DNA of 13,546 nt, taken from Betaproteobacteria bacterium (GTDB lineage Bacteria > Pseudomonadota > Gammaproteobacteria > Burkholderiales > SG8-39). Numbering within the stretch: position 1 is the stretch's first letter; each line of letters begins with the position of its first letter. The stretch covers positions 1 through 13,546 of the forward strand of contig JAFAGU010000337.1 of the NCBI GenBank assembly GCA_019237595.1, read 5' to 3'. Under the pieces are notes generated by a model. That model made no database searches. It saw only the letters and a program-made list of their open reading frames with translations, and had not been told where the DNA came from. The translations under genes and the position numbers were made by a program. Of the stretch, positions 1-6,064 are shown piece after piece.

Positions 1-1
1 C

Positions 2-73
2 GGCACGGTGAAGCTCACCTTCCTCGGCCAGCACACCCGCTTCGAGAACTACGCGGACCCCGGCTCATTCTGA
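2..73 (+). CDS. C-terminal end of an unidentified protein (partial)
   Basis: An open frame enters from the left edge and ends at TGA 71-73. The 23 visible residues begin GTVKLTFLGQHTRF and finish ADPGSF. Codon use is GC-rich like the neighbouring genes, and the frame ends 30 bases before the next gene on the same strand, which fits a real gene end. I do not recognise the family from so short a tail and assign no function. The frame could also be chance, because GC-rich DNA is often open in several frames. Confidence 0.5.
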   Translation, partial: GTVKLTFLGQHTRFENYADPGSF

Positions 74-103
74 GGTTTCCGCCACATGGGGTAGCATCCC
101 GTG

Positions 104-343
104 ATGGCCGAACCCAACGTCGCGCAAAAAGGGCCGTTCGCCGTGGAGCTTGCGCCCGGCGACTACTGGTGGTGCGCCTGCGGCAAGTCGAAGCGCCAGC
201 CGTTCTGCGACGGCTCCCACAAGGGCGGCGAGTTCGCGCCGGTCAAGTTCACGATGACCGAGGCGCAGAAGGTGTGGCTCTGCGGCTGCAAGCGAACCGA
301 CGGGAAGCCGTTCTGCGACGGCTCGCACAAGAAGCTCCCCTAA
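104..343 (+). CDS. Tandem CDGSH iron-sulfur domain protein
   Basis: Small soluble protein of 79 residues from ATG 104, or 80 from the directly preceding GTG 101. It has two CDGSH zinc-finger-like motifs, CACGKSKRQPFCDGSH near residues 25-40 and CGCKRTDGKPFCDGSH near residues 60-75. Each supplies the three Cys and one His that bind a 2Fe-2S cluster in the mitoNEET/CISD family, so two clusters are expected. Bacterial tandem-CDGSH proteins of this size are common and are thought to act in redox or iron-sulfur chemistry; the exact partner is unknown. No signal peptide or membrane segment is visible, so it is probably cytoplasmic. There is no convincing Shine-Dalgarno sequence. It converges with the methyltransferase gene, with 19 bases between the stop codons. 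The family call is firm and the start is uncertain by one codon. Confidence 0.92.
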   Translation: MAEPNVAQKGPFAVELAPGDYWWCACGKSKRQPFCDGSHKGGEFAPVKFTMTEAQKVWLCGCKRTDGKPFCDGSHKKLP

Positions 344-362
344 GGAAGCTGCGGGAGCTGCG

Positions 363-1202
363 TCAGCGCTTGGCCGCGCTCCATTTTCCGGCGTTGCCCT
401 TGTCGTCGCGGAAATCCCCGGACATCTGCCGGCCGTTGACCGTGCCGGTGAACTCGCGGCGCACGCCCCCGTTGTCCACGTAGGCGAACGCGATCTGAGG
501 GCCTCGCAAGTACGGCTCGCGCAGGCCGGCTTGCACATTGCCGACGGCGACGGTGCCGTTGATTTTCTGGAAGTGCTGCTCGAAGGCGAGCTCGGTCTTC
601 GCACTGCCGAGATCGAGGGTCCACGCGCCCTGCACCGTGGCGGGCACCATCCAGAAGTAGACGCGCCGCCCGTCGACGACGGAGATCTCGTCCGCGTCCC
701 AATCTTCCATGCTGAAGGAGTGCGAGACGATGCGGGTGCCGGGCTTCATGGCGAGGATCTGGGGCCGCAGCCTCATGTTGAGCGTGGGCAGCAGGTAGAG
801 CGTGATGACGTTCGCGGAGCTGAAGTCGGTGGCGAAGATGTCGGCCTGGCGGATGACCGCCTTGCCGGGCCCGACGCCCGCGACGCCCGCTTCCTGCGCC
901 TTGGCGTTCGCGTACTTCACCATGTCCGGGTTGTATTCGATGCCGGTCGCGCGCGCGCCTTTTTTCGCCGCCGCGATCGCGATCTTGCCGTCGCCCGCGC
1001 CGAGGTCGAAGTGGATCTCCCCGGGCTGGAGCTGCGCCATGGTGAGCATGCGCTCGACCACCTCGTCGGGCGTCGGCACCCAGATGACGTCCTTGCCGGC
1101 CTGGCCGACCTGCGGCTCGAATTTCTGCGCGTAGGCAGGGAGGCCGCAAAGGGCGAAGGCAAAAGCGAGGAGAAGGCGGGCCGCGCGCGCGTTCAGGGTC
1201 AT
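363..1202 (-). CDS. Exported class I SAM-dependent methyltransferase-like protein
   Basis: 279 residues from ATG 1202. The frame is open to 1310, but a signal peptide starts exactly at this ATG: a short Arg-containing n-region, a Leu/Ala/Phe core at residues 10-22, and a likely cleavage site AYA|QK after residue 25. The mature part begins with VPTPDEVVERML (42-53), followed by the SAM-binding motif I FDLGAGDGK (65-73), acidic Glu89 in GIEY, and a strand-turn VITLYLLPTLNMRL (132-145). This layout resembles the FAM173-like methyltransferases. About 100 C-terminal residues after 180 are strand-rich and of unknown role. It is the third gene after bcp and phoH, 46 bases downstream of phoH. The odd point is a SAM-binding fold with an export signal, although SAM is cytoplasmic. 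The substrate is unknown, and the protein may be a binding or redeployed fold rather than an active enzyme. Confidence 0.85.
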   Translation of the reverse strand: MTLNARAARLLLAFAFALCGLPAYAQKFEPQVGQAGKDVIWVPTPDEVVERMLTMAQLQPGEIHFDLGAGDGKIAIAAAKKGARATGIEYNPDMVKYANAKAQEAGVAGVGPGKAVIRQADIFATDFSSANVITLYLLPTLNMRLRPQILAMKPGTRIVSHSFSMEDWDADEISVVDGRRVYFWMVPATVQGAWTLDLGSAKTELAFEQHFQKINGTVAVGNVQAGLREPYLRGPQIAFAYVDNGGVRREFTGTVNGRQMSGDFRDDKGNAGKWSAAKR

Positions 1203-1233
1203 CGGGAAGGTCCTGGAAGAGGCGACCGCAAAA

Positions 1234-1253
1234 TGTAGCAGAAAAGCGCTACA
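1234..1253 (-). terminator. Weak terminator-like hairpin after phoH
   Basis: On the minus strand TGTAGC and GCTACA form a perfect 6-bp stem around an 8-base loop, followed directly by TTTTGC. The stem includes the phoH stop codon TAG. The stem has only two G-C pairs at its loop end and the T-tract is only four bases, so termination would be partial at best. The minus-strand TACATT inside the right arm also looks like a -10 element for the methyltransferase gene. I cannot tell which role is real. Confidence 0.3.
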
Positions 1254-2727
1254 GCACCTCGGCGGCGTGGTCGGCGAGGCGCGAGCGCTCGCCGCGCGAG
1301 AGCGTGACATGCCCCGCGTGCCCCCAGTCCTTCATGCGGTCGACAACGTAAGTCAGCCCCGAGCTCCCCTCCGTGAGGTAGGGCGTGTCGATCTGCGCGA
1401 TGTTGCCCAGGCACACGACCTTCGTGCCGGGCCCCGCGCGCGTGACGAGCGTCTTCATCTGCTTGGGCGTCAGGTTCTGCGCCTCGTCGATGATGAGCCA
1501 CTTGTTCACGAACGTGCGGCCGCGCATGAAGTTGAGCGACTTGACCTTGATCCTGGACCTCACGAGGTCCCGCGTTGCGGCCCTTCCCCATTCGCCGCCC
1601 GAGTCGTCGGAGGCATTAAGGATGTCGAGGTTGTCCTCGAGCGCGCCCATCCACGGCGTCATCTTTTCTTCCTCCGTCCCCGGGAGGAAGCCGATGTCCT
1701 CGCCGATCGGCACGGTGACGCGCGTCATGATGATCTCGGAGTAGCGCTTGTCGTCGAGCACCTGCGTGAGCCCCGCGGCGAGCGCAAGGAGCGTCTTGCC
1801 CGTGCCCGCCTGGCCGACGAGGGTGACGAAGTCCACCGCCGGGTTCATGAGGAGGTTGAGGGCGAAGTTCTGCTCGCGGTTGCGGGCGTTGATGCCCCAG
1901 ACCTCGTTCTTCGAGTGCGTGTAGTCGCGCAGCGTCTCGAGCGTCGCGACGCGGCCCTGCGCCTCGCGCACGAGCGCGTAGAGCGGGCGCTCGCCGGACT
2001 CGTCGAAGACGAATTCGTTCACGTGCAGCTTGGGCACGAGCGGCCCCTGCACCTTGTAGTACGTGTGGCCATCCTTCTTCCACGACTCCATGTTCCGGCC
2101 GTGGGTGTTCCAGAAGTCCTTCGGCAGCGCGCGCAGGCCGGTGTAGAGGAGGTCGGCGTCCTCGAGCACCTTGTCGTTCGTGTAGTCCTCGGCGGCGAGG
2201 CCCAGCGCCCGGGCCTTGATCCGCATGTTGATGTCCTTCGTCACCAGCACGACCTCGCGCGCCTTCTCGCGCTCCTGCAGGTGGCGCACGACGGAGAGGA
2301 TCTGGTTGTCCGTCTTGCCCAGCGGCAGCGTCGCCGGCAGCTCGCCGTTGATCGCCTCGGTCTGAAGGAAGAGCCGCCCGCGCGCGGCCTGGCCGTCCTT
2401 CACCTTGAGCGGGAGGCCCTCCTGGATGTTTTCCTTTTCGTTCGAGACGATCTCGTCCAGGAAGCGGCTCGCCTGGCGGGCGTTGCGGGCGAGGTCCGAG
2501 AGGCCCTTCTTGTGGTTGTCGAGCTCCTCCAGCGTGCCGATCGGCAGGTAGAGGTCGTGCTCCTCGAAGCGGAAGAGGCTCGTGGGGTCATGCAGCAGCA
2601 CGTTCGTGTCGATCACGAAGAGCTTCTTCACCTTGGGTTTGCGGGGCGGGCGGGACGGCTGCTTCTGGATCATGGAACCATCTGACGAGTCTGCTGCGGC
2701 CTCTGGAACGTCATAGGGCTTTAACAA
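1249..2727 (-). CDS. phoH: PIN domain-PhoH ATPase fusion (PhoH2 family)
   Basis: 492 residues. The N-terminal PIN nuclease domain (about 35-165) starts with FVIDTNVLLHDP and carries the metal-binding Asp40 and Glu residues of IGTLEELD. The C-terminal PhoH ATPase domain has Walker A GQAGTGKT (305-312) and Walker B LIIDEAQN (411-418). Known PhoH2 proteins join RNA unwinding to RNA cleavage, and the length matches them. I chose TTG 2727 because a strong minus-strand AGGAGGT sits 8 bases upstream. The alternative ATG at 2673 gives 474 residues and has only a weak ribosome site. Residues 1-34 before the PIN domain are low-complexity and basic. The start overlaps the last 17 bases of bcp, so translation is probably coupled. 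The protein is cytoplasmic. The bcp-phoH pairing is one I associate with betaproteobacteria. Confidence 0.93.
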   Translation of the reverse strand: MLKPYDVPEAAADSSDGSMIQKQPSRPPRKPKVKKLFVIDTNVLLHDPTSLFRFEEHDLYLPIGTLEELDNHKKGLSDLARNARQASRFLDEIVSNEKENIQEGLPLKVKDGQAARGRLFLQTEAINGELPATLPLGKTDNQILSVVRHLQEREKAREVVLVTKDINMRIKARALGLAAEDYTNDKVLEDADLLYTGLRALPKDFWNTHGRNMESWKKDGHTYYKVQGPLVPKLHVNEFVFDESGERPLYALVREAQGRVATLETLRDYTHSKNEVWGINARNREQNFALNLLMNPAVDFVTLVGQAGTGKTLLALAAGLTQVLDDKRYSEIIMTRVTVPIGEDIGFLPGTEEEKMTPWMGALEDNLDILNASDDSGGEWGRAATRDLVRSRIKVKSLNFMRGRTFVNKWLIIDEAQNLTPKQMKTLVTRAGPGTKVVCLGNIAQIDTPYLTEGSSGLTYVVDRMKDWGHAGHVTLSRGERSRLADHAAEVL

Positions 2728-3166
2728 AGTTCAATACCTCCTGGACGTGGCCCGGCACCTTGACCCCGCGCCATTCGCGCGCGAGCACCCCTTTTGCGTC
2801 GACGACGAAGGTGCTGCGCTCGATGCCGCGGACTTTCTTCCCGTACATGTTCTTCATCTTCATGACGCCGAACTGCGCGCAGGCCTTCTCGTCGGGGTCC
2901 GCGAGCAGCTCGAACGGGAACTTCATCTTGGCCTTGAAGCCCTCGTGCGACTTCAGCGAATCGCGCGAGATGCCGACGATTTCCGCCCCGGCGCGCTTGA
3001 AGGCGCCATAGGCATCGCGGAAATCGGAGCCCTGCTGCGTGCAGCCCGGCGTGTTGTCCTTCGGGTAGAAATACAGGACCAGCTTCTTGCCGCGGGCGCC
3101 GCTGAGGGTGAACGTCGTGTTGCCGGTCGAGGGAAGGCTGAAATCAGGAACCGGCTTGCCGACCAT
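2711..3166 (-). CDS. bcp: Peroxiredoxin of the Bcp/PrxQ family
   Basis: 151 residues from ATG 3166, the usual length for bacterioferritin-comigratory protein. It reduces hydrogen peroxide and organic hydroperoxides in the cytoplasm using thioredoxin-type donors. The peroxidatic Cys is Cys42 in the motif DNTPGCT, preceded by the conserved YFYPKD. The usual resolving Cys five residues later (CxxxxC, Cys50 in E. coli Bcp) is replaced by Ser47 in GCTQQGS. The only other Cys is near residue 96 (EKACAQFG). The enzyme is therefore a 1-Cys or atypically resolved member. The conserved Arg in the RSTFVVD strand is present. No clear Shine-Dalgarno precedes the ATG; a candidate promoter lies in the 97-base gap upstream. 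phoH starts within its 3' end. The family call is firm. Confidence 0.95.
   Translation of the reverse strand: MVGKPVPDFSLPSTGNTTFTLSGARGKKLVLYFYPKDNTPGCTQQGSDFRDAYGAFKRAGAEIVGISRDSLKSHEGFKAKMKFPFELLADPDEKACAQFGVMKMKNMYGKKVRGIERSTFVVDAKGVLAREWRGVKVPGHVQEVLNFVKAL
2736..2742 (-). promoter_or_regulatory. Shine-Dalgarno of phoH inside bcp
   Basis: Minus-strand AGGAGGT is a perfect anti-16S match, placed 8 bases before TTG 2727. It lies within the coding sequence of bcp (codons for the QEVLN stretch near its C-terminus). It decides in favour of the TTG start over ATG 2673 and implies translational coupling between the two genes. Confidence 0.7.
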
Positions 3167-3213
3167 CTAGAGGTTCTTGAGACCTTTTTTTAGCAATGCC
3201 ATGTAACGCCTTC

Positions 3214-3242
3214 AGTAAACACGTTTTTTCTTACCGCTGCAA
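3214..3242 (-). promoter_or_regulatory. Candidate sigma-70-like promoter for bcp-phoH
   Basis: The 97-base gap 3167-3263 between the hydrolase stop and the bcp start is clearly richer in A and T than its surroundings. On the minus strand TTGCAG (3237-3242) and TTTACT (3214-3219) are separated by 17 bases, a fair -35/-10 pair. Transcription would begin about 40 bases before the bcp ATG. Both hexamers are imperfect, so this is a candidate only. No convincing intrinsic terminator for the upstream arn run was found in the gap, so readthrough from the hydrolase remains possible. Confidence 0.35.
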
Positions 3243-3263
3243 GCGTTTCGTAGAAGGCTGAAA

Positions 3264-4121
3264 TCAAAGACCTTTCCAGAACCGCCGCAGCTCGGCGACC
3301 AGCTCGCGCGGTTTTTCCTCCGGTATGAAATGCCCGCACTGCAGCGCCTTGCCGCGAACGTCGGTCGCGACTTCGTGCCAGTCGGCGAGGCAGTCGAAGA
3401 GCGCCTCGATGACGCCTTGCCTGCCCCACAACGCCAGGACCGGCATCGTGATCCTGGTCTTGTTTTTTCTGTCATGAACCAGATCGATCGTGGCGGCTGC
3501 GCGGTAGTCCTCGCACGTCGAATGCGGGTTGAAGCAGCGAACGTATTCGGCCATCGCCGCCTTGGAGAAGAACTTTAGGCCGGCCTTGCCGCGGCCGAGA
3601 CGCTTGAGGATGTAGTCCGGCCCCATGCCGGCGAGCATCTTCTCGGGGAGCGGCGCCTCCTGGATGAGGAAGAACCAGTGGTAGTAGGCCTTGGCGAACT
3701 GCATGTTGGTGCTCTCGTACATCTTGAGCGTCGGCGAGATGTCGAGCACGGTCAGGCTTTTCACTCTCTCGCCATGATCGCGCGCCAGCCTATGCGCGAC
3801 CCGCCCGCCGCGATCGTGGCCGACGACGTGGAAGCGGCGATGGCCGAGCGCCGCCATGACCTCGACCATGTCCTTCGCCATCGCGCGCTTCGAATAGTTC
3901 GAATGGTCGGGCAGGCCCTTGGGCTTCGAGGAATCCCCGTAGCCGCGCAGGTCGGGGCAGACGACGGTGTAGTCGCGCGCGAGCTCCGGCGCCACCCTGT
4001 GCCACATGGCGTGCGTTTCCGGGTAGCCGTGCAGGAGAAGCACCGGCGGCCCTTCGCCGCCCTTCTCGAGGTGGATGGTGGCGCTGCTGGTCTTTATCTT
4101 TCTCGTCTGGAAATTCTTCAT
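3264..4121 (-). CDS. Alpha/beta hydrolase resembling fluoroacetate (haloacetate) dehalogenase
   Basis: 285 residues from ATG 4121, with a good ribosome site (AAGGA, 7 bases upstream). The alpha/beta hydrolase fold is shown by HGYP (31-34) and PDLRGYGDS (56-64). Nucleophile Asp103 sits in GHDRG, acid Asp127 in VLDISP, and base His264 in CGHFIPEE. Compared from memory with the Rhodopseudomonas enzyme RPA1163, Arg104 and Arg107 match its carboxylate-binding pair, and His148, Trp149 and Tyr206 (CEDYR) match its fluoride-binding trio. The loop that carries Trp185 there is shortened here and has no Trp. The likely reaction is hydrolysis of a haloacetate to glycolate and halide; an epoxide hydrolase or other role is possible. 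It is cytoplasmic with no signal peptide. Its ATG overlaps the arnD stop (ATGA), so it is co-translated with lipid A genes, an unexpected partner. The family is firm; the substrate is open. Confidence 0.85.
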   Translation of the reverse strand: MKNFQTRKIKTSSATIHLEKGGEGPPVLLLHGYPETHAMWHRVAPELARDYTVVCPDLRGYGDSSKPKGLPDHSNYSKRAMAKDMVEVMAALGHRRFHVVGHDRGGRVAHRLARDHGERVKSLTVLDISPTLKMYESTNMQFAKAYYHWFFLIQEAPLPEKMLAGMGPDYILKRLGRGKAGLKFFSKAAMAEYVRCFNPHSTCEDYRAAATIDLVHDRKNKTRITMPVLALWGRQGVIEALFDCLADWHEVATDVRGKALQCGHFIPEEKPRELVAELRRFWKGL

Positions 4122-4999
4122 GCAGGTCCTTGGAGAGCCAGCGTGCCCGAGCGCCCCGGGACCTCGCCGTATACGACTTCGCAGTGCGGCAGCCGCGCGA
4201 GCTCGAGCGAGCGGTAGAAGGTCTTCATGTCGACGATGTCGTAGCCTTGCGCCTTCCAGCCCTCCAGCAGCCGCTCGAACGCTGCAAGAAATCGGCCGCC
4301 TTCCAGCTCCGCATGGGCGGTGAAGACGTGGTCACGCTTCCCGTCCTGGGTTGCTTTCAGCAGAACTTGGACGACGTCCCCTTCGAGCCCGACGAGCTCG
4401 TCCAGCGTGGGCAGCGTCGTCGGAAGCTGCACGCAGCCGATGCGCACGCCGTCCCACATCGGAATGAAGGGCGAAGTGCCGCGCGTGTCGGAGGCGTACT
4501 CGAAGAGCTGTTCCTGCACCCAGGCGGCGTGGCGGTTCGTCTGCCAGCCGGCGGCGCCCCAGGTCTTCGGCTTCTCGTCGAAGACCCGTTCGTATCGACC
4601 AAGCGCCTTTTGCATTTCGCGCTCCGTCCAGGCGGCGTCCTTTCCGGCCACGTGGTCCTGCCAGCGCACGTGGTCCCAGCAATGGATGCCGACCTCGAAG
4701 CCCGCCGCGCGCGCGGCGCGCATCTCTTCGGCGCAGCGCTTGCCGATATCGGGGCCGGGGAGGAGCGTGCCGTAGAGAAGCGTCCTGACCCCGTAATGCT
4801 GCACGACGGACGTTCGCCGGACTTTCGAGAGGAAGCTCTTCCTGAAAACCCGCTTGATCGCTCGTCCCGTGTGATCCGGCCCGAGGCTGAAGAGGAAGGT
4901 CGCGTCCGCGCGATGCTTCTTCAGGACCTCGACGAGCCTCGGGACGCCGTCGCGGGTGCCGGCGCAGGTGTCGACGTCGATCTTGATCGCGAGGAGCAG
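4118..4999 (-). CDS. arnD: ArnD: 4-deoxy-4-formamido-L-arabinose-phosphoundecaprenol deformylase, non-canonical start
   Basis: A polysaccharide-deacetylase (NodB) fold enzyme that removes the formyl group from undecaprenyl-phosphate-Ara4FN. The full reading is 293 residues against about 296 for E. coli ArnD. The first ATG/GTG/TTG in frame is GTG 4804, which would leave only 228 residues and remove IDVDT, the catalytic Asp motif. The frame continues cleanly upstream through GPDHTGRAIKRVF, GTRDGVPRL and AIKIDVDTCAGT. CTG 4999 is my preferred start: minus-strand GAGAAG lies 6 bases before it, and it places IDVDT at residues 7-11, as in known ArnD. ATT 5014 is the alternative. Other motifs, numbered from CTG: GIHCWDH (His106, His110), GAAGW (148-152) and FTAHAE (His229). 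It follows the dehydrogenase by 10 bases and overlaps the hydrolase by 4. Function is firm; the start is inference. Confidence 0.85.
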   Translation of the reverse strand: MLLAIKIDVDTCAGTRDGVPRLVEVLKKHRADATFLFSLGPDHTGRAIKRVFRKSFLSKVRRTSVVQHYGVRTLLYGTLLPGPDIGKRCAEEMRAARAAGFEVGIHCWDHVRWQDHVAGKDAAWTEREMQKALGRYERVFDEKPKTWGAAGWQTNRHAAWVQEQLFEYASDTRGTSPFIPMWDGVRIGCVQLPTTLPTLDELVGLEGDVVQVLLKATQDGKRDHVFTAHAELEGGRFLAAFERLLEGWKAQGYDIVDMKTFYRSLELARLPHCEVVYGEVPGRSGTLALQGPA

Positions 5000-5005
5000 G
5001 CGGCG

Positions 5006-5011
5006 CTTCTC
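5006..5011 (-). promoter_or_regulatory. Candidate ribosome site for a CTG start of arnD
   Basis: Minus-strand GAGAAG lies 6 bases before CTG 4999 and partly overlaps the stop codon of the upstream dehydrogenase gene (TGA 5012-5010). It is a modest Shine-Dalgarno match. It supports CTG over ATT 5014, which has GGTGG directly adjacent with no spacing. Confidence 0.35.
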
Positions 5012-6056
5012 AATCCACCAGGTGGCGGGCCTCCGCGACGTGGCCGCGGTAGGCGTCGAAGATGCGCTCGAGCGCCTCGCGCATGCTCACGCGCGGGCGC
5101 CAGGCGAGGTCCTTCGTCGTGTTCGCGATCGCCGGCACGCGGTTCTTCACGTCCTGGTAGCCCTTGCCGTAGTAGCGCTCGGCGGTGGTCTTGACGAGCT
5201 TCACGCGCTTCGCGTTCGGCGCGTATTCGGGGTAGGAGCGCGCGAGTTTCACCATCATCCGCGCGAGCTCCTGCACGGAGAAGTTGTTCCGGGGGTTGCC
5301 AATGTTGTAGATCTTGCGCGAGGCGACGCCGCGGCGGTTCTCGATGATTTTCATCAGCGCGTCGATGCCGTCGTCGATGTAGGTGAAGGCGCGTTTCTGG
5401 CGGCCGCCGTCCACGAGCTGGATGTTCTCGCCGCGCACGATGTGGCCGAGGAACTGCGTGATGACGCGCGAGGACCCTTCCTTCGCGGCGTTGATCGAGT
5501 CGAGCCCGGCGCCGATCCAGTTGAAGGGGCGGAAGAGCGTGTAGTCGAGCCCTTCCTGCATGCCGTAGGCATGGATCACGCGGTCCATGAGCTGCTTGGC
5601 GCACGCGTAGATCCAGCGCTGCTTCGAGATCGGGCCGTAGACGAGCGCGGAGGACTCCGGGTCGAACTCGCGGTCGCTCGACATGCCGTAGACCTCGGAG
5701 GTCGAGGGGAAGACGAGGCGCTTGCGGTGGCGCACGCACGCCCGGACGATCGGCAGGTTCGCCTCGAAGTCGAGCTCGAAGACGCGCAGCGGCTGCTTCA
5801 CGTACGTCGCGGGCGTGGCGATCGCGACCAGCGGGAGCACCGTGTCGCACTTGCGCACGTGGTACTCGATCCACTCGCGGTTGATGGTGATGTCGCCTTC
5901 GAAGAAATGGAAGCGCCGCTCGCCCAGCACGTCCTCGATGCGGTCGGACTGCATGTCCATCCCGTACACCTCCCAGCCGGTGGAGGCGAGGATGCGCTTC
6001 GAGAGGTGGTGGCCGATGAAGCCGTTGACGCCGAGGATGAGGATGCGCTTCGTCAT
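5010..6056 (-). CDS. ArnA-type UDP-glucuronate dehydrogenase/decarboxylase (UDP-4-keto-pentose synthase), stand-alone
   Basis: 348 residues from ATG 6056, equivalent to the C-terminal half of E. coli ArnA. It oxidises UDP-glucuronate at C4 with NAD+ and decarboxylates it to UDP-4-keto-pentose. It is a short-chain dehydrogenase fold with the nucleotide motif GVNGFIG (9-15), PSTSEVYG (117-124), and catalytic Tyr150 and Lys154 in YACAK. Using the offset to E. coli ArnA (Ser433/Glu434 to Ser120/Glu121), Arg306 falls exactly where Arg619 is needed for decarboxylation. The conserved FRPFNW and DGG-Q-KR segments are also present. Residual UDP-xylose synthase activity is known for related enzymes. 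It follows the formyltransferase by 8 bases, with an AAGGA ribosome site, and precedes arnD. It is cytoplasmic. In E. coli this domain is fused to the formyltransferase; here they are separate genes. Confidence 0.95.
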   Translation of the reverse strand: MTKRILILGVNGFIGHHLSKRILASTGWEVYGMDMQSDRIEDVLGERRFHFFEGDITINREWIEYHVRKCDTVLPLVAIATPATYVKQPLRVFELDFEANLPIVRACVRHRKRLVFPSTSEVYGMSSDREFDPESSALVYGPISKQRWIYACAKQLMDRVIHAYGMQEGLDYTLFRPFNWIGAGLDSINAAKEGSSRVITQFLGHIVRGENIQLVDGGRQKRAFTYIDDGIDALMKIIENRRGVASRKIYNIGNPRNNFSVQELARMMVKLARSYPEYAPNAKRVKLVKTTAERYYGKGYQDVKNRVPAIANTTKDLAWRPRVSMREALERIFDAYRGHVAEARHLVD

Positions 6057-6064
6057 GGTCCTTC

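Noticed and set aside
344..362. Possible bidirectional terminator between the CDGSH and methyltransferase genes
   Set aside because: Only a 4-bp GCTG/CAGC stem and no T-tract are present; too weak to call.
1203..1310. An upstream extension of the methyltransferase by 36 residues
   Set aside because: It would bury the signal peptide inside the protein and overlap the end of phoH, and its Arg/Ser/Pro-rich sequence looks non-coding.
1267..2685. A 472-residue plus-strand frame opposite phoH
   Set aside because: Antisense shadow rich in Arg, Leu, Val and Glu; the minus strand has a full PIN-PhoH protein with Walker motifs and a strong ribosome site.
3170..3192. AGGT...ACCT hairpin followed by seven T on the plus strand (terminator-like)
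   Set aside because: The stem is only 4 bp and no plus-strand gene ends here, so there is nothing for it to terminate.
4118..4804. arnD as a truncated pseudogene of 228 residues
   Set aside because: The missing N-terminal residues are encoded intact and in frame upstream; only a standard start codon is lacking, so an alternative start is the better explanation.
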